A stretch of DNA of 64,000 nucleotides, from NCBI RefSeq assembly GCF_000972495.1, contig NZ_LATM01000014.1, positions 62,001 through 126,000 of the forward strand, written 5' to 3'. The translations under genes and the position numbers were made by a program. Shown one piece after another: positions 1-8,849 of the stretch. Origin of the DNA: Hymenobacter terrenus. GTDB lineage: Bacteria > Bacteroidota > Bacteroidia > Cytophagales > Hymenobacteraceae. A model generated the notes under the pieces. The model saw only the letters and a list, made by a program, of their open reading frames with translations. It made no database searches and was not told the origin of the DNA. How positions within the stretch are numbered: position 1 is the stretch's first letter; every line of letters starts with the position of its first letter.

Positions 1-739
1 AGCGGGAGTAAGCTTCGCTGATAAAAGCAGTTTCATCGGGCGTACCCAAGGCTCCGATGCCTTCGTCGAACACTTCAGCGATGTCGCCCAGGTACTGATG
101 GAAGGCGGAAATGATAACATCGGCGCGCCATATGAACAGGCCGGAATTCCAGAGGAAGTCGCCGCTCTCCATAAACATCCGGGCCAACTCCAGATTCGGC
201 TTCTCGGTGAAGGTCTTCACCTTGTGCAGCTGGCCGCCGGGCAGCGAGTGCTCGTCCATGTATTGGATGTAGCCGTAGCCGGTATCGGGGCGCGAGGGCT
301 GAATACCCAGGGTAATAAGCACATCGCTGGCGCGGGCGGCTTCTACGGCCAGCCTCATTAGGCGCCGGAACTCCTCTTCGCGGAGGACGGCGTGGTCAGC
401 TGGCGTTACGATAATAGTGGCCTGCGGGTCGCGCTGGGCAATGCGGTAGCTGGCGTAGGCAATGCAGGGAGCCGTGTTGCGGCCGATGGGCTCACCCAGA
501 ATTTGGTCGGCCGGCAGGTCGGGAAGGTGCTCCTGGACCAGGGCCGCGTAATCACGGTTGGTAACCACGAACACGTTTTCGGGCGGGCAAAGGCCAGCAA
601 ATCGGTCCACGGTAAGCTGCAGCATGGAACGGCCTAAGCCCAGAACGTCATGAAACTGCTTGGGATGGTTGGTGCGGCTGAAGGGCCAAAAGCGGCTGCC
701 AATACCGCCAGCCATTACGACGAGATAGGTGGAGTTCAT
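1..739 (-). CDS. manC: mannose-1-phosphate guanylyltransferase (GDP-mannose pyrophosphorylase), C-terminus outside window
   Basis: Makes GDP-mannose from mannose-1-phosphate and GTP in the cytoplasm, feeding O-antigen, capsule and glycoprotein sugars. Translating the minus strand from the ATG at 739 gives 246 codons with no stop before the window edge, so the gene is partial. It begins MNSTYLVVMAGGIGSRFWPF, the nucleotidyltransferase signature GGxGxRxxP-type loop, and continues with HPKQF about residue 28, a GEPIGRNTAPC segment about residue 88, a PADH motif about residue 117, FTEKP about residue 174 and FLWNSGLFIW about residue 190, all typical of the family. A TACCTTTG promoter element lies immediately upstream. 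The next gene, on the same strand, is the arabinose-5-phosphate isomerase, which fits a surface-polysaccharide context. Family assignment is firm; the exact sugar specificity is by homology. Confidence 0.93.
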   Translation of the reverse strand, partial: MNSTYLVVMAGGIGSRFWPFSRTNHPKQFHDVLGLGRSMLQLTVDRFAGLCPPENVFVVTNRDYAALVQEHLPDLPADQILGEPIGRNTAPCIAYASYRIAQRDPQATIIVTPADHAVLREEEFRRLMRLAVEAARASDVLITLGIQPSRPDTGYGYIQYMDEHSLPGGQLHKVKTFTEKPNLELARMFMESGDFLWNSGLFIWRADVIISAFHQYLGDIAEVFDEGIGALGTPDETAFISEAYSR

Positions 740-743
740 GAAG

Positions 744-751
744 CAAAGGTA
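744..751 (-). promoter_or_regulatory. candidate -7 promoter element of manC
   Basis: Minus-strand TACCTTTG matches the Bacteroidota -7 consensus TAnnTTTG exactly. It ends only four bases before the manC ATG at 739, so a transcript would be leaderless or nearly so. No clear -33 TTG element is seen at the expected 19-21 base spacing, which lowers confidence. Confidence 0.4.
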
Positions 752-861
752 CCGTAACTCCAACTTCTAATTGGAGCCTCCGGGATGGTTGTGGCAGAAA
801 GGTTCTGCTTGCGCGGACGATTCTCTAACTAAAGTATTGAAATTACTCAGGGCCTCGGACA

Positions 862-1881
862 TTATACCAGGCCCTCGCGCAGCAAGTCATGTAAATGAAT
901 GAAACCGGCAAAATGCCCGTCCTCGGTCACTACCAGCTGGGTGATATTGCGTTGCTGCATCCGGACCAATGCTTCGGCCGCGAAATCCTCCACGTCAATG
1001 GTAGCGGGGCGGGGCGTTAGGATGTCACGCGCTTTTAGTTTTTCCAGGTCGGAGAAGCTCCCCAGCATGCGCCGCAAATCGCCGTCGGTGATGATGCCAG
1101 CGAGTTGGCCGGCAGCATCGAGTACGGCGGTGGCCCCGAGGCGCTTGCCGGATATTTCCAACAATACCTCTTTTAAAGGGGCGTCTTCGACTACTTGCGG
1201 ACGCTGGTTCTGGCGGCTCAGGTCGCCCACTTTCAGGTAGAGGCGCTTGCCGAGGGTGCCGCCGGGGTGCAGGCGGGCAAAATCGGCGGCGGTGAACTGG
1301 CGGCTTTCGAGTAGGCACACGGCCAGGGCATCGCCCAGAGCGAGGGCGGCCGTAGTGCTGGTGGTGGGCGCTAAGTTATTGGGGCACGCCTCCTTGCGCA
1401 CGGGGGCATGGAGAATGAAATTAGCCTGCTGCCCTAGGTACGAATCGGCGTTGCTGACCAGCGCGGCTAGGGGCACGCCCTTGCGGCGCAGCAGCGGCAC
1501 CAGCACCTTGATTTCGGGCGTGTCGCCGCTTTTACTGATGGCCACCACGAAGTCCTCGGGCTGAATCATGCCCAGGTCGCCGTGAATAGCATCGGCGGCA
1601 TGCATGAATAGGGCTGGCGTGCCGGTGCTATTGAGCGTGGCCACGATTTTGCCCGCAATATGGGCGCTTTTGCCAATGCCCGTAACCACCACGCGGCCCT
1701 TCAACCGTAGAATAGCCTGCACGCAACTCACAAAATCGGGCGTAGCGGAGAGGGCCGCGGCCACATCGTGCAGGGCGGCTGCTTCTTCATAGAGTACTTG
1801 GCGGGCAATAGCCAATACATCAATGGCCACCGGAGCGACACCAGCGGCAGATAAATCGGCGGATTGAGCGGAAACGGACAT
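862..1881 (-). CDS. kdsD: KpsF/GutQ family D-arabinose-5-phosphate isomerase
   Basis: Interconverts D-ribulose-5-phosphate and D-arabinose-5-phosphate, the first step toward Kdo for lipopolysaccharide or capsule. The 339-residue protein has the usual family architecture: an N-terminal SIS sugar-isomerase domain (about 45-180) with the TGIGKSAHIAGKIVATLNSTG loop region and SKSGDTPEI phosphosugar-binding motif, followed by two CBS domains (about 215-270 and 285-339). The catalytic-region segment HAADAIHGDLG and the LHPGGTLGKRL linker are intact. The ATG at 1881 gives a normal-length protein. It lies between the guanylyltransferase and divergent recQ. Expected in the cytoplasm. The symbol is by homology; KpsF or GutQ would be equally acceptable. 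Confidence 0.92.
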   Translation of the reverse strand: MSVSAQSADLSAAGVAPVAIDVLAIARQVLYEEAAALHDVAAALSATPDFVSCVQAILRLKGRVVVTGIGKSAHIAGKIVATLNSTGTPALFMHAADAIHGDLGMIQPEDFVVAISKSGDTPEIKVLVPLLRRKGVPLAALVSNADSYLGQQANFILHAPVRKEACPNNLAPTTSTTAALALGDALAVCLLESRQFTAADFARLHPGGTLGKRLYLKVGDLSRQNQRPQVVEDAPLKEVLLEISGKRLGATAVLDAAGQLAGIITDGDLRRMLGSFSDLEKLKARDILTPRPATIDVEDFAAEALVRMQQRNITQLVVTEDGHFAGFIHLHDLLREGLV

Positions 1882-2195
1882 GAGCGGAGCGGAAAACGGC
1901 GATGCAAAATTGGGGGAAAGAAGCTAAACCGTCGGTAGAAGCAGTACCGCACGCTAATCGAATAAAAAAGCAAGCAGAGTAGGCTAGCTGATGAGCTTCA
2001 AAATCAGTTTTATAATAAAAAAACTTCCCTTAACTGAGGTTTATTTTTTCGAAATCCAATAGCTGAGATTTTATCTGATAAAATTGTTCCCTACAACTCA
2101 TAAAAAACACCATTTTCATGTTAAAAAACTATGCCCGTGCTTATCTTCGTTAAGAACCTCGCTTCTGCACTCATCCTACACTGAGTTTTCGCCTT
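1882..2195. other. divergent intergenic region kdsD / recQ
   Basis: AT-rich 314-base spacer between two divergent genes, so it should hold both promoters. No open reading frame or repeat was recognised. The only promoter-like match is the weak element reported at 2142-2149. Confidence 0.6.
2142..2149 (+). promoter_or_regulatory. weak candidate -7 element of recQ
   Basis: TATCTTCG resembles the Bacteroidota -7 consensus TAnnTTTG with one mismatch and lies 46 bases before the recQ ATG, in an AT-rich leader. A convincing -33 TTG is not visible. Confidence 0.25.
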
Positions 2196-4400
2196 ATGTT
2201 ACCAGTTGCCCTTCAGGAATCTCCGGCCCCCGTTGCCGATTTGAAACACACACTTAAGAAAGTATTTGGCTACGGTCAGTTCCGGGGCACCCAAGAAGCT
2301 GTCATTCAGAATGTACTAGCGGGGCACAACACCTTTGTCATCATGCCCACGGGGGCTGGCAAGAGCCTGTGCTACCAATTACCAGCGCTGGTAGTACCGG
2401 GTACGGCTATCGTTATTTCGCCCCTTATCGCCCTGATGAAAAACCAGGTTGACCAGTTGGGTGCCTTTGGGGTTAATGCCCAGGTTTATAATTCGACGCT
2501 GACTAAAACCGAAATGAACCGGGTAAAAAAAGACGTCATGAATGGCGACGTCCGGCTGCTGTATGTGGCTCCCGAAAGCCTGACCAAAGACGACACCATT
2601 GAGTTTTTGCTGAAGTCGACCATCAGCTTCGTCGCCATTGATGAGGCCCATTGTATTTCGGAATGGGGCCACGACTTCCGGCCCGAGTACCGCAAGATTC
2701 GTGGCATCATCGACAACCTGGGCGGCAACGTACCCATTATTGCCCTCACGGCCACGGCCACGCCCAAAGTGCAGCTGGACATCCAGAAAAACCTGCAGAT
2801 GGATGACGCATCGGTGTTCAAAACGAGCTTCAACCGTACCAATCTGTACTATGAAGTACGAGCCAAGCACAACACCAAAAAGCAGCTGATTCAGTACGTG
2901 AAGCAGCACAAAGGCAAAGCGGGCATCATCTACTGCCTGAGCCGCAAAAAAGTGGAAGAAATTGCGGAGCTGCTGCGCGTAAACGACGTGCGCGCCCGCC
3001 CCTACCACGCCGGCCTCGATCAACAAGTGCGCATCGACAACCAGGATGCGTTTCTTAATGAAGAATGTGACGTCATCGTGGCTACCATTGCGTTCGGTAT
3101 GGGCATCGACAAACCCGACGTCCGCTTCGTGGTACACTACGATGCCCCCAAGAGTATTGAAGGCTACTACCAGGAAACCGGCCGGGGCGGCCGCGACGGC
3201 CTGGAAGGTAACTGCCTGATGTTCTACAGCTACGACGATATTCTAAAGCTGGAAAAATTCAGCAAGGACAAGCCGGTAACCGAGCGTGACAATGCCCATC
3301 AGTTGCTGTCGGAAATGACCAACTACGCCGAAAGCGCGGTGTGCCGGCGGCGGCAGCTGCTGCACTATTTCGGCGAAACGCTGGATACGGATTGCGGCTT
3401 CTGCGACAACTGCAAGCATCCGAAAGAACGGTTTGAGGGCGAGGAGGCCGTGGGGATGGCTCTGCGCGCCGTGGTGCAAACGGAGGCTCGCTTCAACCTG
3501 ACGCACATTGGGCAGGTGCTGCTGGGGCTGAGTAACCCCCACATTGAGAGCTACGACCACAACGCGCTGCCAGTGTACGGCCAAGGCAAGGAGCTGGGCG
3601 ATGCGCAATTCTGGCATTCGGTGCTGCGCCAATGCCTGCTCAATGGCTTTCTGGAGAAGGACATTGATAGCCTGGGGCTGGTGCGCATTACCGATAAAGG
3701 CATCGATTTTATTGAAAACCCACGGTCCATCACGCTCACTAAGGACCATAACTTCGACGCTGAGCAGAAGGCCGACGAGGAAAAGGAAGAAGTGCAGCAA
3801 GCTGCTGGCCACGACGAAGCCCTGTTCAGCCAGCTCAAGGAACTGCGCAAGCAGGTAGCCAAGCAGAAAAACCTACCGCCTTACGTGCTCTTTCAGGACC
3901 CGAGCTTGAAGGAAATGGCCACCACCTACCCCACTTCACTGCACGACCTCACGCACGTATCGGGCGTGGGCCAGGGCAAGGCCCAGAAGTTTGGCGCGCC
4001 ATTCGTGGCCGCCATTAAGAAGTACGTGGAAGATAACGACATCGAGACTGCCGAAGACGTGGTGGTGAAGTCAGCGGTAAACCGCTCGAAAATCAAGATT
4101 TATATCATTCAGCAAATCGACAAAAAGATGATGCTGGAGGATATCGCCTCGTCCAAAGGCATCGGCATGACCGAGCTGATGGAGGAAATCGAGCATATTT
4201 GCTACTCGGGCACCCGGCTCAACATCGACTATTATCTCAATGAGATGGTGGAAGAAGAGCGTCAGGAAGAGATTTACGACTACTTCATGTCAGCCAGCAC
4301 AGACAATATTGCGGTGGCCATGCGGGAGCTAGGTGATGAGTTTACCGAGGAAGAATTACGACTGGTGCGGATTAAATTCATCAGTGAGGTAGCCAACTAG
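2196..4400 (+). CDS. recQ: ATP-dependent DNA helicase RecQ
   Basis: 3'-5' superfamily 2 helicase used in recombination and repair of stalled forks. Visible parts of the 734-residue protein: Walker A (PTGAGKSLCYQLPA, about residue 52), motif II DEAH (AIDEAHCISEWGHDFRPEY, about 148), motif III LTATAT (about 180), motif VI QETGRGGRDG (about 328), the RQC zinc-binding cysteines (C-11-14 x-CGFCDNC, about 380-405), a winged-helix RQC region, an HRDC domain (about 545-620, starting LRKQVAKQKNLPPYVLF) and a C-terminal helical extension of about 100 residues common in Bacteroidota RecQ. The ATG at 2196 follows an AT-rich leader. Full-length and apparently intact. It converges on the receptor gene, with a strong hairpin between them. 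Confidence 0.96.
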   Translation: MLPVALQESPAPVADLKHTLKKVFGYGQFRGTQEAVIQNVLAGHNTFVIMPTGAGKSLCYQLPALVVPGTAIVISPLIALMKNQVDQLGAFGVNAQVYNSTLTKTEMNRVKKDVMNGDVRLLYVAPESLTKDDTIEFLLKSTISFVAIDEAHCISEWGHDFRPEYRKIRGIIDNLGGNVPIIALTATATPKVQLDIQKNLQMDDASVFKTSFNRTNLYYEVRAKHNTKKQLIQYVKQHKGKAGIIYCLSRKKVEEIAELLRVNDVRARPYHAGLDQQVRIDNQDAFLNEECDVIVATIAFGMGIDKPDVRFVVHYDAPKSIEGYYQETGRGGRDGLEGNCLMFYSYDDILKLEKFSKDKPVTERDNAHQLLSEMTNYAESAVCRRRQLLHYFGETLDTDCGFCDNCKHPKERFEGEEAVGMALRAVVQTEARFNLTHIGQVLLGLSNPHIESYDHNALPVYGQGKELGDAQFWHSVLRQCLLNGFLEKDIDSLGLVRITDKGIDFIENPRSITLTKDHNFDAEQKADEEKEEVQQAAGHDEALFSQLKELRKQVAKQKNLPPYVLFQDPSLKEMATTYPTSLHDLTHVSGVGQGKAQKFGAPFVAAIKKYVEDNDIETAEDVVVKSAVNRSKIKIYIIQQIDKKMMLEDIASSKGIGMTELMEEIEHICYSGTRLNIDYYLNEMVEEERQEEIYDYFMSASTDNIAVAMRELGDEFTEEELRLVRIKFISEVAN

Positions 4401-4477
4401 TTTCGAGTGCCCGGGAGCTGTTGATTCCATTCCAGGAACTGGCTGTCGGGCATGCTGCAAACGCAAAAGCTTAACCG

Positions 4478-4682
4478 CTAGACGGCATGCGAAGCGGCCC
4501 GCCGCCCGGTTGCGGGCCGCTTCGCATGCGAAACCAGCTGGCGTCGGCACCACCACAAGGCGAAACCGGTGAGGCTGAGCAGGGCCGGCGAGAGCCCGCC
4601 CACGGCGTAGTAGCAGGCCGGTGGCCAGGCCCAGTCAGCTGTGCAGCGTGAACAGGCGGCGGGAGAGGGCAGAGCGGGCCAT
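4478..4682 (-). pseudogene. remnant of a PepSY-associated transmembrane (iron-uptake reductase type) gene
   Basis: Starting 18 bases past the receptor stop, the minus strand from ATG 4682 reads MARSALSRRLFTLHS, a TGA stop, then LGLATGLL. This is the start of PepSY-TM proteins, where a Trp is usual at the stop position. After a one-base frame change it reads YAVGGLSPALLSLTGFALWW followed by CRR, which resembles the last transmembrane helix of the same family, and ends at a TAG (4478-4480). The roughly 300 residues expected in between are absent, so the gene appears to have lost its middle and gained a stop and a frameshift. PepSY-TM genes commonly follow siderophore-type TonB receptors, which supports the reading. 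The identification rests on about 50 residues and is an inference. Confidence 0.6.
4485..4529. terminator. 18-bp perfect inverted repeat between convergent genes
   Basis: Arms 4485-4502 and 4512-4529 are perfect reverse complements around a 9-base loop. The hairpin sits between convergent recQ and the receptor/PepSY remnant and overlaps the remnant's 3' end. There is no long T run, so it may be a bidirectional transcription block or an intergenic palindromic repeat. Confidence 0.6.
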
Positions 4683-4700
4683 AAGCGAAAGGGCTTTTAA

Positions 4701-7097
4701 TCAGAAAGAATAGCCGGCCGTGAGACGGAACGAGCGGCCGTTGCCCACCCACACAATGTCCCGAAAGAACACGCCCGAGTAGTAGCGCGTATCGGCCAGG
4801 TTGTAGGCGTTGAGAGCCAGCGAAACTTGCTTAAACTGATAATTCACCACCGCATCGAACGTTTTGTAGCCCGGAGTGGAGAAGCCCGAGTCGAAGCTGT
4901 AGCGCTTACCCACGTAGTACGCGCCACCCCCGAAGCCCAGGCCAGCCAGTCCGCCTGTGGGCACCGTGTACACCGCCCACAGGTTACCGGAGTGGTTTGG
5001 CGCATTTTCAAACCAAGGCGCGCCGTAGGGCTGGCTCGGGTTACCGTTTTTGGTGATGCGCGCCTCGTTATAGGCGTAGTTGCTGATGAGGTTGAGGCCC
5101 GGCAGCACGCGGCCGGTCAGGGTGAGCTCAACCCCGCGACTGGTGGCCTCGTTGCCGGCAATCTGCCGTTGGGCATCCGGGTCAGTGGGGTCGGTGGTCA
5201 GAATATTCACCTTGCGGATGCGGTACACGGCCATTGAGCCTACCAGGCGACGGCCCAACAACTCGGCGCGGACGCCCACCTCCCACTGCCGGCCGGTTTC
5301 GGGGTCGAAGGGCCCACCGGCGCGGGGTAAGTTAGAATATTGCGGCTCGAAGCTCTGGCTGTAGGAGCCATACAAGCTCAGCTCGGGCAGCGGCTGGTAT
5401 ACCAGCCCGGCACGCGGAACGAAGGCCGACGCCTTGGATGTGTCCCGCGTGAGCACGACGGCCGCAGTCGGGTCCGAAACCTGTTCGGTACGGTCTTGGT
5501 CGAGGCTGGTGCTGCGGTAGCGGTCATAGCGCAGGCCTAGTACGGCTTTCAGTTGGGGCGTGAGGGTGAGCTGGTCTTGCACGTAGCTTCCAATGAAAGT
5601 GGTGGGATTGTCGAACCGGTCGTTGTAGCCCTCGCCGCGGTAATTTTCGCGGTTGATTTGGCCGTACTGAGGATTGAAGATGTTCAGGCCCGGCACTCCG
5701 TCGTAGCTCTGGGCGTAGTCGTAGCCGTTGGCAGAGTGGCCATAATCCACGCCCGCCAAAATGGTGTGCTGCACCGACCCGGTGGTAGGTTTCCAGGTCA
5801 GGTAGCCATTCACAAAGGCATCCTGCGTGATGTTGTCGAAGTCGCGGAAGTGGCGCTCAATGGTGCCAGTAGCCGGGTCGTAGCTGCGACGCGTGATGTG
5901 GTGGTACTGCTGACGCGAGTGGTAGTAGCTGTAGCGGGCCAGTAAATTCACCGTCAGCTGATCGGAGAGGCGGTGCCGGCCCAGAAGCTGCACGTTTCCA
6001 ATCCGGTCGCGGCCCCGGTCATTACTGTCATGGTGGGTCCAGTTGCGGGGCAGCACACTCAGGTCGCCCTCCACGGCCATTATGCCGCGATTATACCAGG
6101 TACCGCCGTCCTCATTCTGATGAAAGTAGGAGGTAGTCAGCGTAAGGTCGGTGCGCTCCGAAGGACGGAAGGTGAGCGAGGGGTTGATGAACACATTCCG
6201 GGTTTTCCAGTCGCGCATCTGGTGGTCGGTGCGTTCGGCGCCCAGTAGCAGGCGGTAGAGCCACTTACCATTCTGGGCGAGTGGGCCGGTGGCGTCGGCC
6301 ACGCCGCGCAGCTGGTTGTAGCTGCCGTAGGTGAGGCGCACTTCGCGCCGGGGTGTGGCTTCGGGCAGCTTGGTGGTCTGGTTGATGATGCCACCCGGCG
6401 CCGCAAACCCGTAGAGCACCGACGCCGGCCCCTTGATGGCCTCCACGCTTTCGAGGTTGTAAGTAGGCTGGGGCGTGTACGACGAGCCCCCGAGTCGCTG
6501 CCCATTGAGGGCAAAATTACCCGTGCCCGACCGGAAACCCCGCATGTTAAAATCATTGTAGCCCCCAAACTGACTGATGCCCGCGAAGTTGCGGATGCTT
6601 TCCTGCAAGAGCTGTACCTGCTGGTCGCGCAGCACTGCCTCGGGCAGCACCTGCACGCTCTGCGGAATGTCGCGCAGCGGCGTTTCTGAGCGGGTAGCTA
6701 TGTTGGTGGCATCGCGCCGGTAAGCAGTATAGCTGCGGGCGGTTATCTGCACCTCGGCCAGATCGGTGCCACCAGCCACGAGTTGCACCTCAGCAGACGT
6801 GGTTTGACCCGCGGTTATTTCCACGGCCTTTTGTTGTTCAGCGAAACCCACCCCCTGGATGATGAGGGTATACGCCCCGGCCGGCGCCCGAAGCAGCAGG
6901 CGCCCATCGGGCCCACTCACGCCGCCAAACCCCGTGCTTTTCAAGCTGACGCTGACGTAGGGAACTGGCTTACTATCAGAAGCGGTACGAATGAGTACTG
7001 TCAAACTGCCGCGCTCTGAAGACTGAGCCGCGCCAAGATGACTAATTAGAAGCCCGGCCACCAGCAGAATGCCGGTTCGAAAGAGTATACTGAGCAT
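4701..7097 (-). CDS. TonB-dependent siderophore-type outer-membrane receptor
   Basis: Imports a ferric chelate across the outer membrane using TonB energy. From the ATG at 7097 the protein is 798 residues: signal peptide (MLSILFRTGILLVAGLLISH, cleavage near GAAQS), a carboxypeptidase-regulatory-like domain (about 30-115), a plug (about 130-245, with IRNFAGISQFGGYNDFNMRG and IKGPASVLYGFAAPGGIIN) and a 22-strand-type barrel ending in a terminal Phe (TAGYSF). A longer reading from 7133 is possible but would start inside the promoter, so 7097 is preferred. Two TTTAGA/TCTAAA palindromes flank the promoter, implying metal-responsive control. A PepSY-TM remnant follows directly. The siderophore class is by family resemblance to FhuA/FecA-type receptors; the ligand is unknown. 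Confidence 0.92.
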   Translation of the reverse strand: MLSILFRTGILLVAGLLISHLGAAQSSERGSLTVLIRTASDSKPVPYVSVSLKSTGFGGVSGPDGRLLLRAPAGAYTLIIQGVGFAEQQKAVEITAGQTTSAEVQLVAGGTDLAEVQITARSYTAYRRDATNIATRSETPLRDIPQSVQVLPEAVLRDQQVQLLQESIRNFAGISQFGGYNDFNMRGFRSGTGNFALNGQRLGGSSYTPQPTYNLESVEAIKGPASVLYGFAAPGGIINQTTKLPEATPRREVRLTYGSYNQLRGVADATGPLAQNGKWLYRLLLGAERTDHQMRDWKTRNVFINPSLTFRPSERTDLTLTTSYFHQNEDGGTWYNRGIMAVEGDLSVLPRNWTHHDSNDRGRDRIGNVQLLGRHRLSDQLTVNLLARYSYYHSRQQYHHITRRSYDPATGTIERHFRDFDNITQDAFVNGYLTWKPTTGSVQHTILAGVDYGHSANGYDYAQSYDGVPGLNIFNPQYGQINRENYRGEGYNDRFDNPTTFIGSYVQDQLTLTPQLKAVLGLRYDRYRSTSLDQDRTEQVSDPTAAVVLTRDTSKASAFVPRAGLVYQPLPELSLYGSYSQSFEPQYSNLPRAGGPFDPETGRQWEVGVRAELLGRRLVGSMAVYRIRKVNILTTDPTDPDAQRQIAGNEATSRGVELTLTGRVLPGLNLISNYAYNEARITKNGNPSQPYGAPWFENAPNHSGNLWAVYTVPTGGLAGLGFGGGAYYVGKRYSFDSGFSTPGYKTFDAVVNYQFKQVSLALNAYNLADTRYYSGVFFRDIVWVGNGRSFRLTAGYSF

Positions 7098-7107
7098 TGC
7101 AAGAATA

Positions 7108-7124
7108 TTTAGATTAATTCTAAA
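7108..7124. promoter_or_regulatory. palindromic operator copy 1 (TTTAGA-N5-TCTAAA)
   Basis: Perfect 6-base inverted repeat around five bases, lying just downstream of the receptor's -7 element, near the expected transcription start. Its match to a second copy at 7164-7186 suggests a dimeric repressor site. The shape is like DtxR/MntR/Fur-type metal operators; which family binds it is an inference. Confidence 0.6.
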
Positions 7125-7130
7125 CAGATA

Positions 7131-7161
7131 CAAAAGTATTGTATCGCCGCCAGCCAGGCAA
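7131..7161 (-). promoter_or_regulatory. promoter of the TonB-dependent receptor
   Basis: Minus strand: TTG (7159-7161) as -33 element, a 20-base spacer, then TACTTTTG (7131-7138), an exact match to the Bacteroidota TAnnTTTG -7 element. It lies between the two palindromic operators and fixes the receptor start at 7097. Confidence 0.65.
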
Positions 7162-7163
7162 GC

Positions 7164-7186
7164 TTATTTAGAATGAATCTAAATAA
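7164..7186. promoter_or_regulatory. palindromic operator copy 2 (TTATTTAGA-N5-TCTAAATAA)
   Basis: Perfect 9-base arms (7164-7172 and 7178-7186) around ATGAA, just upstream of the -33 element of the receptor promoter. It shares the TTTAGA-N5-TCTAAA core with the copy at 7108-7124. Confidence 0.6.
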
Positions 7187-7379
7187 TATAACATGCGTGC
7201 ATCCAGAGCGAGCCTGGTTTTCCACGGGCCGCTTAGCTAATTCCAGTTTAAGGCGCCATGATTTGGCTAGTCGGATAGGTTCTTAGGAACTAACATCCTA
7301 CCGCCGCACCGAACCCTACCGAAGCAGGGGCGTACTGGCAAGCAATCCGGCCGCACCGCGTACTTCTTCCAACCAACTC

Positions 7380-7811
7380 ATGTGGATTGCTTTTGCTTTG
7401 ATGGCGGCCTTGGTATCCGCTACCGTGGTCACGTTGTCGAAGGCGGGCATCAAAAACGTACCACCTAGCCTGGCTTTCGCCGTGCAAGCCGTGCTGATCA
7501 TAATAGTATCGTGGGGAACTGTATTATGGCAGGGCTTACTACCCGAAATCGGTAAAATTGAACGCCGGAGCTGGATATTCCTGGTGACGGCGGGGGTGCT
7601 CACGGCTACGTCGTCGCTGCTGTCGTTCCGAGCCTTGTCGATAGGCGACGCTTCGCGGGTGTCGCCGCTGACCAACATAGCGCTGGTATTTTCGGTGACT
7701 TTAGCAGCGGTATTTCTGAAGGAAAAGCTAACCTGGCAAGTTGTGCTAGGCGCCGTGCTGATGGCAGGTGGGGCACTGCTGATTGCCTTCGCCAAGCCGG
7801 CGGGGAAGTAA
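7380..7811 (+). CDS. EamA-family (DMT) small membrane transporter
   Basis: A 143-residue integral membrane protein with about five hydrophobic helices, corresponding to one EamA repeat of the drug/metabolite transporter superfamily. The C-terminal half, SPLTNIALVFSVTLAAVFLKEKLTWQVVLGAVLMAGGALLIA, is the typical last two-helix segment with the conserved LxEKLT turn. Single-repeat EamA proteins of this length occur as separate genes and probably dimerise. The substrate is unknown. It is 48 bases before the next gene on the same strand, so possibly cotranscribed. Confidence 0.8.
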   Translation: MWIAFALMAALVSATVVTLSKAGIKNVPPSLAFAVQAVLIIIVSWGTVLWQGLLPEIGKIERRSWIFLVTAGVLTATSSLLSFRALSIGDASRVSPLTNIALVFSVTLAAVFLKEKLTWQVVLGAVLMAGGALLIAFAKPAGK

Positions 7812-7859
7812 AGGTTGAACGCGGCGCTGTAGCTTGCCTGAAACTTTTAATTTCCCTCT

Positions 7860-8831
7860 ATGACCCCAACCCCTACTCCTCCCCAAACGCCAGTGCGCAT
7901 CGCTTTTACCGCCTTCGCCATGGTGTACCTGTTAGGCGGCGCGGCTTACCTCGCCTATGGTTTCGCCACCCACACGGGCCTGAGCGGCTGGCTGATTAAC
8001 TGGCAGATGCAGCACTTCGACGAGGCCGACAACAGCCTGACGCTGGTAGGCTGCGTACTGGCGTGGGTGCTGAGCCTGGTGCCCATGTTCTACGGGCTGG
8101 TGCGCCTGAACCGATCCGAAGGCTTTACGCCGACTTTTCCGGGCCAGCAGCCCGCGGCGGGGGCACCAGCGGCTATGAGAGGAATGGCCACTCCCGTTCG
8201 CACGTATCAGGACCAACAAAATGCGCTCTACTCCCGACGCGGCCGCACGATAGCGGCGCTGGTGTGCGTGGCCGTGAGCGGGGCAGCGTTCCTTTATCTG
8301 ACCCTAGCCGAGGCGCATTTGGCGGCGCAATCCGTGTACTCGCTCGACCTGAACACAAAGGCAACTTTGCCCGCCGAGGCAGAGCTGGCAACCGTGCACG
8401 GCGTCTTGGCCGCCAACTACGGCTTTGTGCTGGAGGAAACGAAATCCGGCAGCACCAAAAGCCGCACTACCTACGCGCCCCTGCTGCCTGCCAACTGGAA
8501 GCCTGGCCAGCCCGTGCGTTTCGTGGTTAAAACCAAGGTGCCGGTTTATCAAAACTTCACTACCGGCCGCGTTTTTTTTCTCGACAGCGCCCAAGCCTTC
8601 CCTGCAACTTACGACGGCCGCCTGAGCCGCAACGACCTGCCTACCTACGTGAGCCAGCACTATGCTGGCCAACGGCTAACCCTTGCTACGCCCTACTACA
8701 TGCTCGATGACAGCGAAGTAGCTGGCGGCCGGCCCGTTTTGCCCAGCAGTAGCCGCCGCTGGATAGCCCTGGCAGTAGGGCTATTCGCTGCGGTCGGTTG
8801 CTTCATGATGAAACAGCCCACCGCCCGCTAA
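7860..8831 (+). CDS. hypothetical multi-pass membrane protein
   Basis: No family recognised with confidence. The 323-residue protein has a Pro/Thr-rich N-terminus, two hydrophobic helices (about 15-35 and 62-82), a short hydrophilic loop, a third helix about 125-145, a soluble region of about 150 residues (150-295) containing beta-like stretches (KPGQPVRFVVKTKVPVYQ), and a last helix about 300-316. The layout resembles DUF3592-like membrane proteins, where a loop domain sits between helices, but the match is only architectural. It ends 18 bases before a strong terminator and follows the EamA gene. Confidence 0.7.
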   Translation: MTPTPTPPQTPVRIAFTAFAMVYLLGGAAYLAYGFATHTGLSGWLINWQMQHFDEADNSLTLVGCVLAWVLSLVPMFYGLVRLNRSEGFTPTFPGQQPAAGAPAAMRGMATPVRTYQDQQNALYSRRGRTIAALVCVAVSGAAFLYLTLAEAHLAAQSVYSLDLNTKATLPAEAELATVHGVLAANYGFVLEETKSGSTKSRTTYAPLLPANWKPGQPVRFVVKTKVPVYQNFTTGRVFFLDSAQAFPATYDGRLSRNDLPTYVSQHYAGQRLTLATPYYMLDDSEVAGGRPVLPSSSRRWIALAVGLFAAVGCFMMKQPTAR

Positions 8832-8849
8832 CCCAGCTCATTGCTACAC

